A stretch of DNA of 31,436 bases from JBDTNL01 sp039933785. GTDB taxonomy: Bacteria > Acidobacteriota > Thermoanaerobaculia > Multivoradales > JAGPDF01. The stretch is taken from NCBI GenBank assembly GCA_039933785.1, contig JBDTNL010000044.1, positions 1 to 31,436 on the forward strand, given 5' to 3'. The notes under the pieces were generated by a model. The model did no database searches, was not told the origin of the DNA, and was given only the letters and a program-made list of their open reading frames with translations. Below, piece by piece: positions 1 through 7,715 of this stretch (positions within the stretch are counted from its first letter, which is position 1; each line of letters begins with the position of its first letter). The translations under genes and the position numbers were made by a program.

Positions 1-4
1 ACAC

Positions 5-1360
5 CTAGCGGCTGACCAGCGCCGTGGCGGTCGCCGGACCGCGCCGCCAAATCCACAGCACCAGAGCCACCGCGATCACCGCCAGACCAAGGGCAAGACC
101 CCACCAGATGCCTTCGAGACCGAACCGCTCGGCGGTCCCGAGCCAACCCGCGAGCGGCATCGCGAAAGCGTAGTAGCCGATGAAATTGAACACTGCCGCG
201 GGCCGGGTGCGCCCCATGCCGCGGAGGATTCCCCCGCCGACGCACTGCACTCCATCGAAGAGCCCGAACGCAGCGGCGATCGGCAGGAGCGCCGCGGCCG
301 CGGCGATCACCGCCGCATCGCCTGAGTAGAGGCTCGGGATCGCCCACCTCCCGAGCACGAACAGTGCAGCGAAGCCGCCCATGGCGGCAGCTCCCAGGCC
401 GAGCGCCACTCCCGCCGTGCGTTGGGCGCCGTCTCGATCCCCGGCGCCGATCAGATTGCCGACTCGCGTCGCGGCCGCGAACGAAATACCGAGCGGCACC
501 ATGTAGGCGATCGACGAGAGGTTGAGCGCGATCGAATGCGCCGCGAGCTCGACGCGCCCCAGCCGGCCCGCCAACAGGGTGGCGGCCGCGAACGCCCAAT
601 ACTCGAGCGCCAGCTGCAGAGCCACCGGTGCGCCGACGCCAGCAAGCTGCGCGAGTCCGGCGCGCCGCACCTTGCGCGGATCGAGCACGGTGTCGGCGCC
701 GCGCTGCAGCCGATGCATACGCATCACCGCGATCAGCGCGAGCGCCATGAACACCTCGGTCACGGCGGTCGCGATACCGGCGCCGACGACCTCGAGACGG
801 GGGCATCCCCAGTGCCCGTAGATCAACAGCCAATTCAGGAACAGATTGATGACGTTGCCGATCAGGCTGATCCACAGCCCGGGACGGACGATGCCGCGCG
901 CCTGCAGATACTGCTTGAGGGCGATGAAGAGCAGAAAAAACGGCAGCCCCGGCACCTGAACCACGACGAATCGATGCGCCGCGGCGGCGAGGACGGGATC
1001 CTGCCCCAGCGCCAGCAGAACCCGTTCGGTCGCCAGCAGCAGAGCCCCGAGCGGCACGCTCAAGAGCAGCGCGAGCGCGCTGCCGTGGAGCAAGGCGTCG
1101 CCGAGTCGCTCGCGGTCGCGCGCTCCATGCGCCTGGCTCGCCAGGGCGTCGAGCCCGAACACAAAGCCCATGCCGATGCAGCCAGTGCCCATCAGCCACA
1201 GCCGGCCGAGCGACACCGCGTCGAGGGCCTCGACGCTGACCCGCCCCACCATGAGGACGTCGACCGTCCACAGCAGCATGGACGAGAGCTGAGTGAGCGC
1301 GACCGGCGTCGCGAGCGACGCCACTCGCCGGAGCTCTCGCTGGACCGGTCCCGACACCAT
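5..1360 (-). CDS. MATE family multidrug/metabolite efflux transporter
   Basis: A 451-residue, very hydrophobic protein of the length usual for the MATE (multi antimicrobial extrusion) family. Such proteins sit in the inner membrane and export cationic or amphipathic compounds in exchange for Na+ or H+. About twelve membrane segments alternate with short loops. The N-terminal stretch around residues 13-45, with the ALTQLSSMLLWTVDVLMVG pattern, and the matching segment near the start of the second half are typical of the two MatE repeats. The gene is complete: the ATG at 1360 is preceded on the minus strand by a strong AGGAGGA Shine-Dalgarno sequence, and a TAG stop lies at 5-7. It is divergent from the flavoenzyme gene at 1485, with about 124 bases between them. 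The substrate cannot be read from the sequence. The family call is firm. Confidence 0.93.
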   Translation of the reverse strand: MVSGPVQRELRRVASLATPVALTQLSSMLLWTVDVLMVGRVSVEALDAVSLGRLWLMGTGCIGMGFVFGLDALASQAHGARDRERLGDALLHGSALALLLSVPLGALLLATERVLLALGQDPVLAAAAHRFVVVQVPGLPFFLLFIALKQYLQARGIVRPGLWISLIGNVINLFLNWLLIYGHWGCPRLEVVGAGIATAVTEVFMALALIAVMRMHRLQRGADTVLDPRKVRRAGLAQLAGVGAPVALQLALEYWAFAAATLLAGRLGRVELAAHSIALNLSSIAYMVPLGISFAAATRVGNLIGAGDRDGAQRTAGVALGLGAAAMGGFAALFVLGRWAIPSLYSGDAAVIAAAAALLPIAAAFGLFDGVQCVGGGILRGMGRTRPAAVFNFIGYYAFAMPLAGWLGTAERFGLEGIWWGLALGLAVIAVALVLWIWRRGPATATALVSR

Positions 1361-1484
1361 CGACTCCTCCTGGCTGATTCGATACGACGATCTCGCCTCG
1401 ACGCCACCCGCGGTTGCTGAAGTGACCTCCGGCCGTCGTGCGCGATACTCTACCCGTCTACCATCCTGTCAGCGGAGGCGTCGA

Positions 1485-2807
1485 ATGGACGAACCCAGGT
1501 CGAACGATCTTTCGCGTCGGGCGCTGCTGCGCGGCGCCGCGGCTGCCGGCGCGCTGCTCGCCGCCCCGGCTCATGCTTCGTCCTCGCCAGCATCCGGCGC
1601 GGCTCAGCCAGTAAAGACATTGGCGGGCAAAGGCAAACAGCCGCACATCACGGTGATCGGCGCCGGCGTCTTCGGCGCCTTCACCGCGCTCGCGCTCCGC
1701 CAGCGCGGCGCCGAGGTGACGCTGATCGACGCCTGGGGCGCCGGCCACTCGCGCTCGTCCTCGGGCGGCGAGACGCGGGTGATTCGTGGGGTCTACGCGG
1801 ACCGAGTGTACGTCGAGCTCGCGGCGCGGGCCTTCGAGCTCTGGCCGGAATTCGAAAAGCGCGTTGGACACACGATCTATCGCCGCACCGGCGCTCTTTG
1901 GATGGTGAGCGACAGCGGCGACTTCGTCCGTCAAGCCGCCGCCAATCTCAAGGCGGTCGGCTTCGCCTACGAGGAAATGACGACCACGGAAGCCGCGAAG
2001 CGGTTCCCGCAAGTGGCCTTCGACGGCGTGCACTGGGCGCTGTGGGAGCCGCATGCCGGCTTCCTGCTCGCGCGCCAAGCGTGTGGGCTGGCCGCCGAGG
2101 AGCTGGTCAAGCAGGGCGGGAAGTTCCGCCTCGCCCGCGTCCTGCCCTTCGAGCCCGCGAACGCGGCCCCGCTCCACGAGGTTCAGTTGGCGAACGGCCC
2201 AGCCCAGCAAGCGGACGCCTTCGTGTTCGCCTGCGGGCCGTGGCTCGGTCAAATGCTGCCGGGCGCGGTCGGGAATCACATCCAGGCGACGCGCCAGGAG
2301 GTCTTCTACTTCGGCACGCCGGCCGGCGAGACGCGATTCGATCCCGACACCATGCCGGTATGGGTCGACGTCGGCGAGCGTCTGTACTACGGCATCCCCG
2401 GCAACGAGCGCCGCGGATTCAAGATCGCGGACGACACCCGCGGCGAGACCATCGACCCGACGACAGAGGAACGCGTCCCGACGCCCGAGGCGCTCTCCCG
2501 CGCCCGCGCCTTCATCGCCCAGCGCTTCCCGGCCCTCGCCGGCGCGCCGCTCGTCGAGTCGCGCGTCTGCCAGTATGAAAACTCCCCCGACCATCAGTTC
2601 ATTCTCGACCGGCATCCGCAGGCGGACAACGTCTGGATCATCGGCGGCGGATCGGGGCACGGCTTCAAGTTCGGCCCGGCGTGGGGCGAACGCGTGGCGC
2701 AGACGGTGCTCGGCGAGCGCCCGCTCGATCCCTTCTTCGGCTTGGCGCGGCTCGAGAAGAAAGCGTTTGTCACCCCGCGGGATCTGCGCGGAGAACGCCC
2801 AGCATGA
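1485..2807 (+). CDS. Tat-exported FAD-dependent oxidoreductase, monomeric sarcosine oxidase / N-methyltryptophan oxidase-like
   Basis: A 440-residue flavoprotein of the DAO fold. Family members oxidise secondary or N-methyl amines, giving an imine and H2O2. Residues 10-25 read SRRALLRG followed by an alanine/leucine-rich stretch ending near AHA, a good twin-arginine signal, so the folded holoenzyme is probably exported. The dinucleotide-binding motif GAGVFG is at about residues 59-64. Near the C-terminus RVCQYENSPDHQFILD aligns with the region where monomeric sarcosine oxidase attaches FAD to cysteine; here that is Cys362. It is followed by GGGSGHGFKFGP, which closes the FAD site. I chose the ATG at 1485 because AGCGGAGG lies just upstream and the signal peptide begins there; the longer frame upstream is unlikely. 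The stop overlaps the next gene (ATGA), suggesting translational coupling. The amine substrate is unknown. Confidence 0.87.
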   Translation: MDEPRSNDLSRRALLRGAAAAGALLAAPAHASSSPASGAAQPVKTLAGKGKQPHITVIGAGVFGAFTALALRQRGAEVTLIDAWGAGHSRSSSGGETRVIRGVYADRVYVELAARAFELWPEFEKRVGHTIYRRTGALWMVSDSGDFVRQAAANLKAVGFAYEEMTTTEAAKRFPQVAFDGVHWALWEPHAGFLLARQACGLAAEELVKQGGKFRLARVLPFEPANAAPLHEVQLANGPAQQADAFVFACGPWLGQMLPGAVGNHIQATRQEVFYFGTPAGETRFDPDTMPVWVDVGERLYYGIPGNERRGFKIADDTRGETIDPTTEERVPTPEALSRARAFIAQRFPALAGAPLVESRVCQYENSPDHQFILDRHPQADNVWIIGGGSGHGFKFGPAWGERVAQTVLGERPLDPFFGLARLEKKAFVTPRDLRGERPA

Positions 2808-4606
2808 CGCCCCGCCCACCCCAGGTGTCGGCTGCAAAACCGCGGCTCCGGTTGTTGCACGTCGGTTCTCTACTGCTCTCGAGCGGCTTGCTTCTGCTCG
2901 GCGTGACCGGCTCGTCCGCGCCTTCGCAGTCACCAGCGGATCGCGTGCACGCGGCCGCCGACGCACTCGAGGCCTACGATCTCGAGCACTCCATCGCATC
3001 GCGACTGCAAAACGGCCTGCCGATCGAAGAGTTGCCGGACATCACGGCGGCTGGCGCGGCGCGGGACGCGGCGTTTTACTGGCAGCAGCTCGCCAACGTG
3101 GACGGCATTCAGGACAGCCAGCTCGGGGAGGACGACGCGGTGTCGCTCGCGGTGCTCCGGCGCATCGCGCGCGATGAGGTCGAAGCCTCGCGCTTCTCCG
3201 GGTTGACCATGCCGGTGACGCCATACTCTTCCCCGCTGCGCACCGTCGAGCAGGCGTTCTCGATGCATCCCCTGCAAAACCCAAAGGACGCCGAGCACTA
3301 CCTGACACTGCTCCACCGGGTCGCTCCTTGGATCGGCACTTTCGAAGCCCGGCTCCGCGAGCAGGCATCGCGCGGCGTGGTTCTCGCCGCGCCGGAGATC
3401 CCGCTCGCCGCGGGTCCCTTCGCCACGGCTCGGCAGGAGGGCAGCAAGAGTCCGTTCGCCGTTTCCGAAGCGAGGCTCGAAGCGCTCCCCGCAGCTGGCC
3501 GCGCAGCATTCGCGAAGAGCGTTGGCGAGACGATCCGGCGCGAGGTCAACCCAGCTCTCGAGAGCCTGGGCAAGTACCTGACCGGCGACTACGCCAAAAG
3601 CGCTCCGCCGACGGTCGGTCTCGGCCAGTACGCCGGCGGCTCCGAGTACTACCGCTTTCTCGTCCGCTTTCACACCACGCTCGACCTCGCGCCCGAGCAG
3701 ATCCACCGCATCGGCCTCGACGAGATGGATCGCATCTCCAAGGCACTGGAAGCCGTTCGTCAGCAAGTGGGGTTCGCGGGTACGCTCGCCGAGTTCCGCA
3801 AGTTCCTGCGCACCGATGCCCAGTTCTTCCCCAAGAGCGCCGACGAGATCGGCGAGCGCATGATGAAGAACCAGCAGCGCATCCTGCCCCGCATCCCGGA
3901 ATTCTTCGCCCGCACCCCGAAGGCGCCGGCGGGCGTCGAGCGCCTGGCGACGGCCCTCGAGGGCTCGATGACCTTCGGCTACTACGACCCGCCGAATCCG
4001 GCCCACGCCAAGGGCCTGTACTACTACAACGGATCGAAGCTCGATCAGCGCTCGATGCTCACCTCGGCCGCGCTGGTCGCGCACGAGCTCGTCCCCGGGC
4101 ACCACTTCCAGATCGCTCTACAGCGCGAGAACACTGCGCTGCCAGCGTTCCGGCAGAGCTACTTCACCACCGCGTACGTCGAAGGCTGGGGCGAATACGC
4201 CTCGGACCTCGCCGAACAGATGGGCATGTATCAGGATCCCTACGATCACGCCGGGCGCCTGATGATGGACGCTCATCTGAGTGGGCGCCTGGTGGTCGAC
4301 ACCGGCATGAACGCGCTCGGCTGGTCGCGCGAGCGGGCAATGCAGTACCTGAGCGACAACACCCTGCTCTCCGAGACCGAGGTCGCGACCGAGACCCTGC
4401 GCTACGCGTGCGACCTGCCGGGCCAGGCGCTGGCGTACAAGATGGGGATGAAGAAGATGGTGGAGCTCCGCGAGCGGGCGCGGGCGGTGCTCGGCCCACG
4501 CTTCGACATCCGCCAGTTCCACGATCTCGTGCTCGGCGGCGGCAGCATGCCCATGAACGTCCTCGAGCAGCGGGTGGACCGTTGGATCGCTGCCGCCCTG
4601 CACTAA
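2804..4606 (+). CDS. DUF885 family protein, predicted exported zinc-peptidase-like
   Basis: A 600-residue protein matching the DUF885 family by its C-terminal half. There, HELVPGHH (from residue 427) is followed by YVEGWGEYASDLAEQMG and a conserved ETEVATETLRYACDLPGQALAYKMG block. In the family these histidines and glutamates resemble a gluzincin-type metal site, so a peptidase role is suspected but not established. The N-terminus has basic residues followed by a hydrophobic stretch (about residues 15-40: LLHVGSLLLSSGLLLLGV), so the protein is secreted or membrane-anchored. The ATG at 2804 overlaps the stop of the preceding flavoenzyme by four bases (ATGA), which fixes this start and suggests the two are made together. 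Both are predicted to act outside the cytoplasm. Family call is sure; activity is inferred. Confidence 0.87.
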   Translation: MTPRPPQVSAAKPRLRLLHVGSLLLSSGLLLLGVTGSSAPSQSPADRVHAAADALEAYDLEHSIASRLQNGLPIEELPDITAAGAARDAAFYWQQLANVDGIQDSQLGEDDAVSLAVLRRIARDEVEASRFSGLTMPVTPYSSPLRTVEQAFSMHPLQNPKDAEHYLTLLHRVAPWIGTFEARLREQASRGVVLAAPEIPLAAGPFATARQEGSKSPFAVSEARLEALPAAGRAAFAKSVGETIRREVNPALESLGKYLTGDYAKSAPPTVGLGQYAGGSEYYRFLVRFHTTLDLAPEQIHRIGLDEMDRISKALEAVRQQVGFAGTLAEFRKFLRTDAQFFPKSADEIGERMMKNQQRILPRIPEFFARTPKAPAGVERLATALEGSMTFGYYDPPNPAHAKGLYYYNGSKLDQRSMLTSAALVAHELVPGHHFQIALQRENTALPAFRQSYFTTAYVEGWGEYASDLAEQMGMYQDPYDHAGRLMMDAHLSGRLVVDTGMNALGWSRERAMQYLSDNTLLSETEVATETLRYACDLPGQALAYKMGMKKMVELRERARAVLGPRFDIRQFHDLVLGGGSMPMNVLEQRVDRWIAAALH

Positions 4607-4627
4607 TTTTCACGTAGCATTTGCCGC

Positions 4628-5257
4628 ATGGCGACGATCGAATTCACCGGCAACTATCAGGACCTGTCGACCGACAAGGGCTATCAGTTCAAGTTCTTCT
4701 GCGAGAAGTGCGGCAACGGCTACATGTCGAGCTTCCAAACCAGCAAGCTCGGCATGGCGGCTTCGGCGGTCGAGGTAGCGAACAACCTCTTCGGCGGCAT
4801 CTTCGGCCGCGCCGCGGCCGGCGCCTACGAAGTGCAGCGCGCGGTCGGCGGACCGGTGCACGACTCGGCGCTCAAGGAAGCGATCGAGGAGATCCGCCCC
4901 AAGTTCAAGCAGTGCACGCGCTGCGGCAACTGGGTCTGCGAGCCAGTGTGCTGGAACCATAAGGCGGGCCTCTGCGAGACCTGCGCCCCCGACCTCGATC
5001 AGGAAATGGCCGCCGCGCAAGCCGAGGCGGCGCGTGAGCAGGTTCAGGCCAAGGCGCGAGAGGTCAATTGGCTGGAAGGCAAGAACGTCGGACAGGTGAC
5101 CGCAGTGGCCTGCGCGTCCTGCGGTGCCAACGTGGGCAACGCCAAGTTCTGTCCCGAGTGCGGCACCGCGGTGAAGACCAAGCTCAAGTGCAGGAGCTGC
5201 GGTTGCGAGCCGGACGGCAGTCCCAAGTTCTGTCCGGAGTGCGGCGAGCGGTTTTAG
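4628..5257 (+). CDS. Multi zinc-ribbon protein of unknown function
   Basis: A 209-residue protein dominated by cysteine pairs. CEKC is at 25-28. CTRC at 96-99 is followed by C104, C108 and CETC at 116-119, resembling a treble-clef or double ribbon. CASC at 162-165 pairs with CPEC at 175-178, and CRSC at 188-191 pairs with CPEC at 202-205, forming a C-terminal double zinc ribbon. Between the first and second ribbons lies a small-residue-rich stretch (about 42-68, GMAASAVEVANNLFGGIFGRAAAG) that could be a weak membrane-associating helix. An alanine/glutamate-rich helix spans about 124-146. The gene starts 21 bases after the DUF885 gene with no strong Shine-Dalgarno sequence. The double ribbon resembles adaptor modules in bacterial proteins; no enzymatic function can be assigned. 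It is the only cytosolic-looking member of this gene run. Confidence 0.82.
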   Translation: MATIEFTGNYQDLSTDKGYQFKFFCEKCGNGYMSSFQTSKLGMAASAVEVANNLFGGIFGRAAAGAYEVQRAVGGPVHDSALKEAIEEIRPKFKQCTRCGNWVCEPVCWNHKAGLCETCAPDLDQEMAAAQAEAAREQVQAKAREVNWLEGKNVGQVTAVACASCGANVGNAKFCPECGTAVKTKLKCRSCGCEPDGSPKFCPECGERF

Positions 5258-5285
5258 ATGGTCGCTCGCGCTGCAGAGTCTAGGG

Positions 5286-5640
5286 CTATTGGAAGTAGCC
5301 GTTCACGTCGATCACCAGGTTGACGGTGCCGGCGGACGAGTTCTGCACTCCGATCGTGCCGGCGGCGTTGGTCGCTAGTTCGACGACCGCGTTGTTCGCG
5401 CGATCCTTGCCCGCCGCATAGCTGAGCGTGCTGGTGCCCAACGCAAACGCATTCCCCGGGTAGAGGGATAGGAAGCCGCCCGCGGTGGCATTCGTGCTGG
5501 TGACGTTCATCGACAGGGCTTTCGCCCCACTGGGAATTCCGCAGGCTCCGGCCATGGTGAATACGCGCGTCGCGTTCGCGGCCAGCACGGGACCACCCTG
5601 CGGACCGTTCGAAGCCCGCGTATCAATTAGACGGCACGGC
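5286..5640. repeat. Imperfect direct repeat of the C-terminal domain coding segment (partner 7716-8070)
   Basis: The last roughly 355 bases of the two tandem protease genes read almost alike at the DNA level, including long identical runs such as GACGAGTTCTGCACTCCGA and TTGTTCGCGCGATCC in both. The similarity is visibly higher here than in the pro-regions. This marks a gene duplication, perhaps with later exchange of the 3' ends. Confidence 0.7.
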
Positions 5641-7673
5641 GAGACGGTGTAGAAATCAGTCGCATTGCTCGCGTTGGCGTAGAAGAAGCCGTTGGCGAGC
5701 GTGCCGTTGGTTGCATCGGGGTTCGTCACTTTGACCGCCTGAATGCCGCTCCCCGCGGGGGTGACCGCCGTCAGGGTGGAGGCGTTCACGAACACGACTC
5801 CGGTGGCCGCTGAAGATCCAACCAGCACTGTAGCGCCGTTCGCGAAATTGTTACCCGTGATGGTGATCGCAGTTCCGCCCGTCGTCGGCCCGCTCGCGGG
5901 GCTCACGGCGACAACCAGCGGCGCCGGTGGAGTCGCGGTGTACTGGTAGCCGGCCAACAACTCCGCGTTGCCATTGGAGACGTTTCCGACCGCGGGATTC
6001 GAGACCAATATGGTCACGCTACCCGCCAAGTGGGCCGGAGTGACCGCGGTGATCGTGCTGCTGTTCACCACCACCACCGAAGTCGCCGAGGCGCCTCCCA
6101 GTTTGACCGTGGCAGGACTCGCGAAGCGTGCGCCGCTGATCGTCACCGCTTGCCCGCCGGCGATACTACCGATGGCCGGGGAGATCGTCGCAATCGCCGG
6201 GCCGGCGAGACTCATGCAGGACCCGCCGCCGGCCACGGCCGAAGCGACGGCGCTGTTCATCCGCGCCGCTTCGCGGCCGGGCACGATGCCGTAGTTGTAG
6301 CCCGGAGCGGCGCCGAAGGTCATCCCGATGTAGCTGTAGCTGCCAAACTGGTGGCAATAGCTCATGATCGTCGCCGGGCCGCAGCTCGCGCCGCTGCAGA
6401 TCAAACCGCCGAGGCTGGGCCGTGACGTCGAGCCCGAATAGCATCCAGATTCGCCGCTCCAGCAGGTGTCGATCGGGTTCGCGTTGCCGCCGATGCCGTT
6501 GTAGCAGTGGCTGTGCGGAGAGTTGAAGTTGTGACCGATCTCGTGCGCAGTCGACATGTTGTCCCACATCATGCCCGGGTTGTTGGCGTCGAACGCACCT
6601 GAGAGGCTGGCCGTGAATCCATAGCCGCCGCCGACCGGGACCCCGTCGTCCGGAACCTCCGGAGTGCAGCTACCGACCGGGTAGGAGAATGCCCCGTTAC
6701 ATAACACGCCGAGCCAAGCGATGCCGCCACCGAAGCCCTTGCCGCTCATGAAGTGCGCGAGGGTACGCTGAGTGGGATCGAAGGGATGGTTCAGGTTCCA
6801 GTAGCGGCCGAACTGGAGCAGGCCGCAGAACGTGCCTTTGTTGGTTGGCACCGTCCAGGGGTCCGACGCCGCGCCTCCCGTCCACAGACTCACCGAGCTC
6901 ACCTCGAGCGAGGTGCCGAGCTCCGGGATGTAGGCCACCGCCGAGTCGTAGCCGATAAGTTGGGCGATGTAGTTGGTCGCGGCCGTGGTGCTATTGAACA
7001 GGGCGTAGAACTCGTAGTCGGTTTCGATGGCCACTTTGGCCGTCCTCGCCGGGAGAGCCTGAGCCAGTTGCACCGCGCTCGGCCGCGCGCCGGAGGTCGG
7101 TTGGACCGGGTCCTCTCCGAAGATCTCCCTGAGCGCGGCTGATGCATCCGGCAGCTTGTCGCTCGCGCAGCTGAAGCCCTGACCGGTGGCGGTGTCCAGC
7201 GCGACCTGCTCGACCCGATGCATGCTAAGCGGCCCGTCGCCCGTTGCCCGAGGGGCATCGTCACTGCCGATGAAGCTCACGCCGCTCGCCCGGGTCACGA
7301 TCCCCTTCACCGCTCCATCCTCGAGCACGGATAGGAAGACGTGCGAGTCCGGCTCGCCATCGACGGTGCCGCGGTAGTAGACGTTGCGCGGCGCCGTCAT
7401 TACGGTCTCCGTGCCGCCCTCGCCGTGAATCGTCACCATAGCGTCCGGGGTGAAGACCTCGAACCGTTCAAGCGAGAACGCCGAGATCGTCTTCGACCCT
7501 TCCTCCTCGACCTCAGTCAAGCGCAGGCGGCCTCCCAGGCCGATCGCCTCGACGGCGCTCACGAGATCCGCGCTGGAGAAAGCCTGCGCAGCTGAATTGG
7601 CCGTGGTCTGGCCGGCGACAGGGAAGGACGCGGCCAAGAACAGCCCCACGGAAAGGAAGTGAGTCGATCGCAT
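5286..7673 (-). CDS. Secreted reprolysin-like zinc metalloprotease with two IPT/TIG domains (copy 1)
   Basis: A 795-residue exported protein. Residues 1-21 form a signal peptide ending near VAG. A propeptide-like region (about 30-200) precedes a metzincin catalytic domain (about 210-485). This has the zinc motif HEIGHNFNSPH at 377-387 (three histidines plus Glu378) and a Met-turn IMSYC with Met437, as in reprolysin/adamalysin peptidases. Two IPT/TIG immunoglobulin-like domains follow (about 493-578 and 586-665, each starting with the ISPAxGxxxGG pattern). Residues about 673-795 form a C-terminal domain starting SPCRLIDTR and ending DVNGYFQ. Many cysteines suggest extracytoplasmic disulfides. 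The ATG at 7673 follows TGGAGCCGC, matched by TGGAGTTGC at the paralogue downstream, which supports both starts. It lies 42 bases after the upstream paralogue. Confidence 0.9.
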   Translation of the reverse strand: MRSTHFLSVGLFLAASFPVAGQTTANSAAQAFSSADLVSAVEAIGLGGRLRLTEVEEEGSKTISAFSLERFEVFTPDAMVTIHGEGGTETVMTAPRNVYYRGTVDGEPDSHVFLSVLEDGAVKGIVTRASGVSFIGSDDAPRATGDGPLSMHRVEQVALDTATGQGFSCASDKLPDASAALREIFGEDPVQPTSGARPSAVQLAQALPARTAKVAIETDYEFYALFNSTTAATNYIAQLIGYDSAVAYIPELGTSLEVSSVSLWTGGAASDPWTVPTNKGTFCGLLQFGRYWNLNHPFDPTQRTLAHFMSGKGFGGGIAWLGVLCNGAFSYPVGSCTPEVPDDGVPVGGGYGFTASLSGAFDANNPGMMWDNMSTAHEIGHNFNSPHSHCYNGIGGNANPIDTCWSGESGCYSGSTSRPSLGGLICSGASCGPATIMSYCHQFGSYSYIGMTFGAAPGYNYGIVPGREAARMNSAVASAVAGGGSCMSLAGPAIATISPAIGSIAGGQAVTISGARFASPATVKLGGASATSVVVVNSSTITAVTPAHLAGSVTILVSNPAVGNVSNGNAELLAGYQYTATPPAPLVVAVSPASGPTTGGTAITITGNNFANGATVLVGSSAATGVVFVNASTLTAVTPAGSGIQAVKVTNPDATNGTLANGFFYANASNATDFYTVSPCRLIDTRASNGPQGGPVLAANATRVFTMAGACGIPSGAKALSMNVTSTNATAGGFLSLYPGNAFALGTSTLSYAAGKDRANNAVVELATNAAGTIGVQNSSAGTVNLVIDVNGYFQ

Positions 7674-7715
7674 GCGGCTCCAGGGAATCGAGAGTTGAAT
7701 CGTGCCGACCCGGTT

